Below are positions 23,305 through 31,718 of a stretch of 64,000 nt of DNA, piece after piece. The notes under the pieces are model-generated. The model was not told the origin of the DNA. It made no database searches and worked only from the letters and a program-made list of their open reading frames with translations. Source of the DNA: Phytophthora hibernalis (taxonomy: Eukaryota > Oomycota > Peronosporomycetes > Peronosporales > Peronosporaceae); NCBI GenBank assembly GCA_012656075.1, contig JAAKBF010000042.1, positions 744,001-808,000 of the forward strand, read 5' to 3'. The translations under genes were made by a program, and so were the position numbers. Positions within the stretch are counted from its first letter, which is position 1. The number at the start of each line of letters is the position of its first letter.

Positions 23305-24440
23305 GGACGAGGACCGATGACCGATGACCAGTGTCCTGTTCGAATTGCACATACCGGTACAGCTCCACGAAGCAAACCTTATAAATACCTGGATGTATGC
23401 CAATACAGTCCAATCAATTTTCAAACTTTTTCCGTCGCAGACAATCATTGTACGTGCATTGCATTGGTTGTGAGATCTGACTATCCAAACGATGTTACAG
23501 TTGGTCTCAGCACAACCAGCAATAGGCAATATTGGTTCATTCAAGATCCAGTAGGGCTTATTTTTTATTTTAATAGAGAACTTTAACTCTTGGAATAACA
23601 ACAGGTCTGGAACAACGAGTATCATAAAAATACGCAGATAAATTACGGATAAATTATACTGGGAGGACAGCTTTAGCTGGCTGAACAGCCTAACCAATTT
23701 TATTGGTTTAATTGGCGAATGTCGCCTGAGTCCATATGTCACCGATTGTGACTACGGTCACACAAAATTTTAGGTGTATCTTGTGGATGGTGGTGTTCCG
23801 AATGTTGTTGGGCGAAGAAGCTCCATCTGACAGTGCGCTATCTTCGTTAAACGAGTCACGCAGTCGTTTTGGCCCGAGTAGGTAAGATGTAGATTTGGAA
23901 GGGCGCCAAGGTTACGATTCTCAGGACATGCTGCGCAAGCTATACTTGCGCATTCACCATTACCTGATCGGGTTGTACCCGGTGTGAACAGGACGTTGTA
24001 TCCATACATGGTGCTGCTAGGCTTCTCGGATGTGTTTGCAAACGCGTTTTCTCTGGCAAGGACAACAAGATGCAAATGCACCGGTAGGGGTTTTAGCCTA
24101 CCGCTTTTCGTATGCCCCTACCGGAGGTAATAAAAAATTGAATAAAAATTCAATGAGGCGCGAGCTTAATTTAAAAAAGAATTTTAGTCAACTGTCCTCC
24201 CAGATGTTCCAAAACTTTAGCTCCAGTGGAACAACTTGGGCCTCCGCTCAGTGTTGGCAGAAGGGACTTTTCCTCCCTGTTTTGGCACGGAGTTTCGGCC
24301 AAAAGGCCATGTCTGGACCGGGCCGGCGGCCAATTGTCAGCCTCACATTTTCACGAAGACAAGGGAAGCTTGACACGTAGGACTTGACACTTGTCATTGC
24401 CGTTGTTAATCCAGACCACTTCGTGTTTTCAAGGCTCCAG
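23305..24440. other. intergenic, repeat-derived
   Basis: There is no gene. It holds a minus-oriented copy of the dispersed repeat (23497-23625), a pair of inverted motifs ACTGGGAGGACAG (about 23669) and CTGTCCTCCCAG (about 24191) that may be ends of a non-autonomous element, and a 10-bp hairpin CCGGTAGGGG ... CCCCTACCGG at about 24081-24124. Confidence 0.45.
23497..23625 (-). repeat. dispersed repeat family, copy 2
   Basis: The reverse complement matches 31195-31320: GTTGTTCCAGACCTG, an AGAGTTAAAGTTCTC run, AATAAAAAATAAGCCCTAC, GATCTTGAATGAACC. The sequence AGATAAATTACGGATAAATTA beside it is shared with 34640-34665. Confidence 0.6.
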
Positions 24441-24450
24441 ATACTTCGCG

Positions 24451-26269
24451 ATGGTGGGGAGCAAGGGTGGACGGCCAGGCAGCAACGAATTCACGCACTT
24501 CGTGGCTCTTAAACAATTGGCGAAGACCCCGGAAACTACTGGTACACTGAGTGCGTATTCTGCAGAGCTTCCTACCATAACAACGTCACCAGCGTACCGC
24601 CAGAGAGATCATTGGTAGGCGTCGCAACTATCAACACCACCTCTCCAAATGTGGACATTTTCAGGCTGCACAGCTCCAGCCAGCCTTGATGGTACCTGCA
24701 ACGCCCGTATCAGCCGTTTCAACAACATTGTCCACGCCGTCGGCTATTGAGCGTTTAAGCCCGCCCTTTATTACCAGTCGGACACGATCTCAGTACGCTG
24801 CTTCACGATCAACGTTTACCGGCACAGACGTTCCCTGACTGCCACAAGCTCGACGATCTCTGGCGCTCGGAAAGCGCTTCCCGGTGACATCAAATAGGCA
24901 AGGCTCGGCAAAGAAGAAGCAGAAGCAGAAGAAGAAGAAACAGTTTTCCAAGAGTGAGGTGACGCAAATCGAGTGCTCGCTGGTTGAAATGTATGCCGAC
25001 AACCAGGTTCATCGAGCAGGACTCGGTGTTGCGTTTCCTAGAGCTTCTTTGCCCTGGCATTTCAGCCATTTGCCTTCTCGTCGTGTCATGGGAAGTCGAA
25101 TTCTAAAATAACACGCTGGTCGCTGCCCGAAGCAAGATACGGATGATCTCAGGACTATGCAAACAAGAACGGGAGGACGAATCAATTTGTTGGCGTACGT
25201 TTGGCAAAATATTTCTAAGGAACATCGCTGGGGAGTCATCCTATCGCTTTTTGCAGTAACTTTGACATACGTACTGTCGCCTGTAGGCGATCAGCACCAT
25301 GGCCTAGCACAAGCTTATGAGCTTGAGAAGATACTAGATCAAGTGCTCGAAGAAAAGTGGAAGGTCGGCGCTATCTTGACGGATAATGCTGGGCAGTGTG
25401 CACGAGCTCGGCGGATCTTAACTCTTCGCTGGCCGCACATCATATTTCTGTTCTGCTTCGCCCATGATATCAACAATCTCGTGAAGGCGGTGTTGAAATC
25501 AACGTTTCGTGATGTTGCTGGGCAAGCTGCTGCTGCTGTCAATTGCCTTAACGGGTCTCCCTCTAAATGGCTCAAGCGGGCAAGACGGGTCATGACAAAC
25601 TTCTACGACAGATACTTCGGATTGCGCTCACTCTGCGAGACTAGGTAGAACTCTATGCAAGGCTGTTTTGCCTCGTTACTTTGTGTGCAGTCAGCGCTGC
25701 AATGGCTGTTCCGTCTGTACGAGGAGGACGATGACTTTCCAACGCACTCACTGTTCTCGGTAGTGATTTTTTGGCGTGAACTGAAACGTGCTGAAGCCGT
25801 AATTGCGCCTCTTTTGTACGCGTCGTACAGGCTACAGCGTGACGAAAACACATTGGGCGACGTGGTGATTTCGTATCGGGATATATACTCTGGATTTAGG
25901 CAGGATTCTAGTCCTAGTCGTCGTGAAGAGCTCGTTGCATGCGTTGAAGCGCTGTGGTTGCAGTGCGAGCAGCCGGTTTTCATGTTGGGATATGCTCTAC
26001 ATCCGGGTTATGCTGAATCCGCTCAGTCACTACCTGATACGAAGGTGTCAGGCTTAGGGAAGCTCCCCAAGATAGCAGTCTACTACTACCGAAGGTTGTT
26101 TGATACGGAAGACGTTGGGATTAGGATGGATATGTTCGCGTGGATGGAGGGCACGTTTACTAGAGCAAAGGCGAGCGAATTTGATGACTGTCCGTGGAAG
26201 TATTGGCGATATCTTGCAACGTTGAAGACTCATGACAGGCTGTTGAGTGACCCCAACAGCCTGTCATGA
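24451..26269 (+). pseudogene. hAT-type transposase (BED zinc finger, DUF659-like core), broken
   Basis: The N-terminal part (24451-24618) starts MVGSKGGRPGSNEFTHFV and leads into a BED-finger-like region. A lysine-rich linker (24905-24960) follows. The core (25157-25648 and 25655-26269) has ILTDNAGQCARARRIL, FLFCFAHDINNLVKAVL, then CFASLLCVQSAL and, near the end, PWKYWRYL. This matches the DUF659/hAT layout, in which the Asp in 'TDNAG' is catalytic. The two core halves are in one frame, separated by a single TAG at 25646-25648 where the family normally has Trp, so a one-base nonsense change disables it. Further frame changes lie upstream of 25157. It ends in a perfect hairpin. Confidence 0.7.
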
Positions 26270-26283
26270 GTCTTCAACGTTGC
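26216..26283. repeat. perfect 30-bp hairpin, 8-nt loop
   Basis: GCAACGTTGAAGACTCATGA and the next 10 bases are repeated exactly in reverse complement after the loop AGTGACCC. The left arm is coding-like (end of the hAT frame) and the right arm runs into a 170-bp repeat also present at 34988-35155. Confidence 0.9.
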
Positions 26284-26436
26284 TGTGCATTAGTAACGAT
26301 ACGTTTTGTGTCTTCGACGCTCCTCTGTTTCTAATAACAAGGTCGGTACTCTGAACTTCGTCCATACAGCCATTTCAGTATTTCATTCGTAACGTTTGCT
26401 AGGCGCAGGTCATAAACCGCCCACCTTTCAGTATCT
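26262..26436 (+). repeat. 170-bp repeat shared with the spacer of the inverted duplication
   Basis: From ATGAGTCTTCAACGTTGCTG through AACAAGGTCGGTACTCTG to TAACGTTTGCTAG and ACCGCCCACC this matches 34988-35155 at roughly 88 percent. It follows the hAT hairpin and may be the terminal region of that hAT family. Confidence 0.8.
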
Positions 26437-26670
26437 ACTACCCGATCTGGACCGCGTCCGATGACGCTAGAGCAAAAACGCACACGTATTTCAGGGTATC
26501 TCAAAAGTATCTCCAGCCACGTCGTTCCTGCAATTAGCCATATTCTTTTGAAACACATTGCAGAGGGAGAGCCAGTTGTTGAAATCGTCTGGCAGAGGGC
26601 GCCTCCCTTCGTTTTGCCACAACGCGATTTGCCTCCAACGAGCTCCACACCTTACAGTGCTTCATATACT

Positions 26671-27746
26671 ATGGCGGAGGATCTCTCAATAGATGCGTCA
26701 AATTCTAACGAACTTCAGAAAGCTGTGGTAAATGTGATGACACGTCACGCTGCCACAAGACCGAAAACACGATCAAGCAATACAAGAGGAAACATGATGA
26801 TTTTAGCGATTGGTGTGCCGGTAAAACGTATTTTTATGGGTCCCTCGTGTATGAATCCAAGCTTGTGTATTATCTCGATAGTTTTGTCATTCCTCGTGGA
26901 AACAAACGTAAGAAGAATGCAGACGGAAGTGCAGTAGAGCTGGGATATTAAGCATTCGATGCGTACGTCACTTGAGAATGATGAAGAAGATCAGCAACAC
27001 AGCAGCGTTGCCAGACCTCGCGGATTAGTGGCATCACAACCACCTGGACTTTCAACCATCTCAAAGCCAGAGCTCTTCTTGGGCAACATACGGGCTCCGC
27101 AGATGCTGCGGGGAGCGGCAGTCGTGCGGAGCACGCGTTTTCAGTCACGGGGTAGTGGAGACGCCCAATCCGCATGTCTCGCCGCTGATAATGTCGCGCT
27201 CGGTGTGCTCAAGGGTGATAAAGTATTCTGAACGGGTAGATCATTAGCGCCAATGTCCAAGAAGGCACATGTATCCCGTGCCAGGAAACAAGCGTGTTAA
27301 GCATGCTATGGAAAATGATAAACTAATGAATTCGGTTTGCACCCACCGAGAAAGCCTCTTTCTTTTTTTAACTTTACGAAGGCATAAGATTCATAAGCCG
27401 GTTTACTTAATCTATGTATCGCTACGTTTGAGCCGCTCGCTGCAGACCGTGGATGATCTCTGGTTGGAGTACACTCGCGGGATATCGGGGCAGATGTATG
27501 TCCAAGAAGCCGAAAAGCGATTTGGCAGCAAGTGGCGAAAGATCCTACAGAAAATCGATTCTTCTCTCGACGCAAGGGGTTTTAGGATGCTATTAAGACA
27601 TTCGCTGCGAAATGTGAGATATCCGAAGCTGCGTCCGCCAAAGAATTAGAGAAACAACGTACAGCGGTTGGACAATCACTCAACACGTTTGGAAAACACG
27701 TACGTCGTATTGTCCAAAATTACAAGCCGGCCAATAGCATCTTCTA
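26671..27746 (+). pseudogene. Crypton-type tyrosine recombinase, recombinase core missing
   Basis: Cryptons are DNA transposons that move with a tyrosine recombinase followed by a GCR1_C DNA-binding domain. Here the N-terminal SAM-like part is visible (ATG at 26671; NTIKQYKRKHDDFSDWC; ESKLVYYLDSF; IPRGNKRKKN), with a frame change in an AAAA run near 26765. After about 26970 the catalytic core is absent. The linker (26970-27230, DNVALGVLKGDKVF) and the GCR1_C domain follow: TVDDLWLEYTRGISGQMYVQ, FGSKWRK, then out of frame ENRFFSRRK and a C-terminal helix ending NYKPANSIF at 27746. It is an internally deleted copy with at least three frameshifts. Confidence 0.65.
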
Positions 27747-27774
27747 ACCTAAGTTACTTGGCCGCCGTACGAAT

Positions 27775-28150
27775 TATAACTCGCCCGTCTTGCATATTAT
27801 CTCGACTACTTTCTCTAATAACTCGACCGTCTTGCATATTATCTCGACTCCTTTCTCTAATAACTCGACCGTCTTCCCTAATAACTCGACTACTTTCTCT
27901 AATAACTCGACCGTCTTGCGCATATTATCTCGACTATTTTCACTAATAACTCGACCACATTCCCTAATAACTCGACCACCTTCCATAATAACTCGACTGC
28001 CTTGCATATTATCTCGTCCGCCTGGCGTAATAAATCGGCTGCCGTGCGTAATTACGCCCTCGTAAATACTCGATCTTTACGCGTAATTACCCTTTCGTAA
28101 TTACTCGACCTCCGTGCGTAATTACGCCTGTCGTTTTTACTCGACCCCCA
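27775..28150. repeat. left tandem array (inverted with respect to right array)
   Basis: About 16-18 units of 14-22 bp alternate between ATAACTCGACCGTCTTGCAT-like and ATTATCTCGACTACTTTCTC-like forms. They degenerate towards the inside into GCGTAATTACG-type units. Confidence 0.85.
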
Positions 28151-28159
28151 TAAAGAGCA

Positions 28160-29640
28160 GTGCATTTTACGCCTCTCATTATCGTTTCTCCCCCTCGTCA
28201 GTACAAACCCCAGTTCGCGTTTAATAGCCGAATCCAAGAGGCAGTTAGCGCAGGTCTCGATTGCCACGAAGGTCTCAAGCTCAAGATCTGGAAGGAACAC
28301 CCGGAGTGGAGTGTGCGAGTGGCTGTTAACAAGTTGGAGGTGGCCAAGGGAACTCTGCTTGGTTGGAAGATCACTATTACTTGATGGCCCAGCTGCATTG
28401 GAGGCCTTCGGCAACCGTTACCGTGCTAAGGGAGCCGGGCGGAAGAAGAAGCTCAAACCGTGTGAGCTCAGGGTTCTTGAGTTTTACGATTCCTGCCATG
28501 CCGATGCTGGATCATGCACGCGCTCGGAGCTGCTACAATATGCCAGGAATAATATTCCAGATTTTGCGCTTATAAAATATGGCAGTCGAGAATCATGGAT
28601 TACGCGATTTATCCAGCGGTATCAAGATTCTCCAGTCGGGAGCACAAACCGTTATGAAAGGGCTCCAAGAGAACAAGATTGCGACACAACACATACGGCA
28701 AGTAGTAGCGGTGATTCTAACACGGACCATGTCACCGACATTTCATCACAAGACCAAGCCAAACCAACAGCAAGTCCCCATCGGTCGGAAGCGATAACTT
28801 CCAATAATGTCCAAGAAGCCGATGGTGAATTCACCAATCGTGTGCATAAAAAATGCCAAAAGCTAAAGGAAATCGCAAAACAAAATCACTGCGGAACCAT
28901 CTGATGGTGTGGGGTCAAGACTTCGCAAGAGAAAGACCCGTGATTAGCCACTCCTGACAGTGGTTCTCCAGCTCGGCGGCAAAATTTTAAGGATCCCTCT
29001 CTACCAAGAGGATTTCGACAGTCTTTTGCCACTTCAGTGGATAACAACTCGTGTTATCGATAATCTTATCTACACACACATGGTGAGAGCTGACACGATA
29101 GTTTATTCTCTGGGCACCTCATTCTACATGGAGATTGAAAACGCGTATCGCCTACACCTGAGTAGCGAAACAGTTCCGGAAGATGTGACGGGAATTTTTG
29201 ATTGGGTGCGCATAGATTTGTACTGCGTCCTATCACCGGCGCTGACTACTACAGCTTCACTGTGATCGAGAAACCGTTGCAGCCGACGCAAACAATTTGC
29301 TACCACATCAATTCTCTGCGCGGTTTGCATGATTCCGCTTTTACTTTGGAGTGGGTTTTCGCTCGCGAGTGGAAAAAACCAAGGGAAAAAATCACTGTAC
29401 GGAGCCGAAGTCATTTGCGTTTGGAACGAGGCCTCGACAACAATATGCGGCGGACTGCGGAGTCTACATGCTCCACTTTATGCACAAGGCAGCTGGCTAC
29501 ATCTCGGAGAAAAGGCCTACTTCAACAGCGGAGAATATGGACGGCTCACAAGCGGCAGTTCTACTGCGACCAAGGCAGCACGATCACGTACAGTGCTACT
29601 AGCAGGACTCGAAAAGGACAGACAGGAGGTGCACTCTGTT
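28160..29640 (+). pseudogene. ULP1/C48-like cysteine protease with CENP-B-like HTH, frameshifted
   Basis: The N-terminal part has a psq-like helix-turn-helix (LKIWKEHPEWSVRVAVNKL, 28270-28330). After a frame change comes a CENP-B-like DNA-binding segment (KLKPCELRVLEFYDSCHA ... SRESWITRFIQRY, 28450-28620) and a Ser/Thr/Glu-rich linker ending near 28904. The C-terminal part has SLGTSFYMEIENAYRLHLS (29110-29170), YYSFTVIEKP and CYHINSLRG (29255-29320), and AADCGVYMLHF (29450-29480), the Cys box of ULP1 (SUMO-type) proteases. The Cys is present. The position of the family His reads Asp-Tyr and the Asp of 'H-x-D-S-L' reads Asn, so catalysis is doubtful. At least four frame changes are needed. Confidence 0.55.
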
Positions 29641-29697
29641 GAATAACATTAATGACGCTCCCTTAGCACCCTTAAAATTGAAGTAGTCGTGGTCAGT

Positions 29698-29935
29698 TGA
29701 TCCGAAAGGTGGTGGTTGAGTTAGTCAGGTAGGAGATGGTCGAGTTCATTTACAAGGAGTTGGTCGAGTTAATCCGTAAGGAGGCGGTCGAGGAAATTTG
29801 CTAGAAGGGGGTCTAGTTATTTTGCAAGAAGGTGGTCTAGTTAATTTGCAAGGAGGTGGTCTAGTTAAATTGCAAGGAGGTGGTCTAGTTAAATTGCAAG
29901 GTGGTCGAGTTAATCAGATTGTCGGCGGTCGTATT
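29698..29935. repeat. right tandem array
   Basis: Nine or ten units of about 22-24 bp, such as GGTGGTCTAGTTAATTTGCA and GGTGGTCGAGTTAATC. These are the reverse complement of the left-array unit. The four central units are the most alike. Confidence 0.85.
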
Positions 29936-29999
29936 TCAAATTTGTGTAGGGGTCCGAGCCTATCCATATACGAAGGTTATTATAGTATTACCGGGTCCG

Positions 30000-31080
30000 A
30001 ATCCCCACCCAGATAAGGCCACATTACCCAAGCGAGCGTATGGGCATCCCGAACCGAGCGAAGACATGAAACCAGTTAATGCCCGATCAAGTACGCTGGA
30101 GTTTGCCAAGAAAGCCATTTCGTCGTTCATGCCGCCGCGCATCAACGCGCCATGGGACCCCGTGACAGCACAGGGAAACCCGACTCGTTCGGATGCGGTG
30201 AACAAGCTCATGAAAAGTCAAGCGCTGTGAAGTACGACGCGAGGAGTTGATTCCAATGCCTGACGCCCAATTGAATTTGATCAATTTGTAAACTTGTTGG
30301 AGCTTGTGCATTCAGAACAAGAACGCGGCGGGGCCAAGTTCAAGGTTGGAAGCGTGTCGACACTTCAGTGGCATATAATGGCACGGATTGACGACATGAT
30401 GAAGCTGCAGTTCAACAACTTCACGCCGAACGCGCAGTTCCCTTCCACCAAGTGCGGTGGTCGAAGAACATTTCGGAGGAAAGGGATACACCAGAGCAAA
30501 TTGTTTTTGGCAGTTTGGACCCCCGCAGTTGCGCGCTACTCAATCTCGCCGTCTACATTGAGACCGCAGCAAACGTGATGAGATCCGAGTTCATTTACCA
30601 ACTGCGGTGGTCGAAGAACATTTCGGAGGAAAGGGATGCACCAGAGCAAATTGTTTTTGGCAGTTTGGACACCCGCAGTTGCGCGCTACTCAACATCGCC
30701 GTCTACATTGAGACCGCAGCAAACGTGATGAGATCGGAGTTCATTTACGGCAACCCACATGGCTGTTAGGCGATTCATACAAGACGTATTTGACAAGCCA
30801 GCGTTCAAAAGGTGAAGGACGGGAAATTAGGTACACATAGTCTTCGCAAGGGTGCTGCCACCTACTGCAGCCGATGCGGCATCTCGAAACAAATTCGCGT
30901 ATTCCTGGCGAAAACATTTCTGGGACGTGGTGGCAAACCTCATTCGTTCTGGTTACACGAGCGACTCCGCGATCGATAAAGTCTACGCGGTGTACGGCAG
31001 GCAACTGTCTGTGTCGAGCATCCTTTTTGGTCTCCGGGCGGAAAAAAGGCGCGGAGGACACCCGAGCCTACGAATGTAGT
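30000..31080 (+). pseudogene. Crypton tyrosine recombinase core, second copy, broken
   Basis: The N-terminal part (30010-30230, STLEFAKKAISSFMPPRINA) is followed out of frame by FVNLLELVHSEQERGGAKFK and WHIMARIDDMMKLQFNNFTP. The catalytic core comes next: RWSKNISEERDTPEQIVFG with LDPRSCALLNLAVYIE, then LGTHSLRKGAATYCSRCGIS near 30835-30890, which holds the H-x-x-R box of tyrosine recombinases. A 150-bp in-frame duplication (30453-30752) repeats part of the core. A stop at 30769, just after 'NPHGC', and others make it inactive. It is not simply the missing middle of the Crypton to the left, because its own N-terminal region differs. Confidence 0.65.
30453..30752 (+). repeat. 150-bp in-frame tandem duplication in the Crypton core
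   Basis: TGCGGTGGTCGAAGAACATT starts both unit 1 (30453) and unit 2 (30603). The units differ at about six bases. Because 150 is divisible by three, the duplicated 50 residues stay in one open frame. Confidence 0.92.
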
Positions 31081-31661
31081 ACTTCAACGCGTTGACATGC
31101 ATCATATTGGCCAATTGATATACATTCTACGCTTAATATCAACCAATCATAGTAAGGTTGCAAGCTGTGTTGCACAAATTCCAGTATTTCATGCAGGTTC
31201 CAGCGTTGTTCCAGATCTGTCGTTATTCCAAGAGCTAAAGCTCTCTATTAAAATAAAAGATAAGCCCTACTGGATCTTGAATGAACCAATATTGCCTATG
31301 ACTGGCGATTGCTGGTTGTACTGAGAGCAACTGCAAGCGTTTCCTTCTCTTCATGTAGTCAAGGTTTAAGACATCCTATGCCAAGTCGTATAATAATATA
31401 TGACTTTGTATTGTATATTATTCGACTGAATCGTGACTTTTTAAGTATATTATACGACACAAATTTGTTTGTTAGTGGCTTTCTGAATATGGTAAAAATG
31501 TGTTCCCGTCGATATTACAACGTCGATATTACAATGCTAACGTTACCCACAATTTAAATATGCGACTGTGTTCCTAGTACGAGTGCTCTTGTCGCCGACA
31601 AGTTGTCGGGGTATCTTAACCAGCACCACAACTACGTGTATTTGAATTGTGATTTTAAAGA
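31081..31661. other. intergenic, contains dispersed repeat copy 3
   Basis: There is no gene. 31195-31375 is a plus-oriented copy of the dispersed repeat. The rest is AT-rich and unique as far as I can see, and includes TGCTAACGTTACCCACAATT near the right end. Confidence 0.5.
31195..31375 (+). repeat. dispersed repeat family, copy 3
   Basis: Best preserved copy: GTTGTTCCAGATCTGTCGTT, AAAATAAAAGATAAGCCCTA, GATCTTGAATGAACCAATAT, then GAGCAACTGCAAGCGTTTCC and CTTCATGTAGTCAAGG. An oppositely oriented copy stands at 38410-38525 on the other side of the inverted duplication. Confidence 0.65.
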
Positions 31662-31680
31662 CGTTACACATTATGTAACG
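31662..31680. promoter_or_regulatory. inverted repeat CGTTACA-N5-TGTAACG upstream of copy B
   Basis: Same 7+5+7 palindrome as at copy A, 404 bp upstream of the copy B start, just outside the near-identical arm. Confidence 0.35.
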
Positions 31681-31718
31681 GACCATTCAGGATTAAAAAA
31701 GTGGAAGAGCAAGGTGGA

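Larger units (their letters stand above)
27760..29935 (+). mobile_element. foldback-like element with ULP1-type protease and HTH domain
   Basis: Two inverted arrays of a short tandem unit (consensus about TAACTCGACCNCCTTGCAAT, 20-24 bp) face each other at 27775-28150 and 29698-29935. The plus-strand gene at 28160-29640 lies between them. The outermost parts of both arrays share CCGCCG-like sequence, consistent with true ends. Terminal inverted repeats made of short tandem repeats are the hallmark of foldback elements. Crypton fragments flank it on both sides. I could not identify a target-site duplication. Confidence 0.5.

Noticed and set aside
27775..29935. CRISPR-like look of the short repeat arrays
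   Set aside because: Units are contiguous without unique spacers, vary in length, occur as two inverted arrays and lie in eukaryotic DNA.
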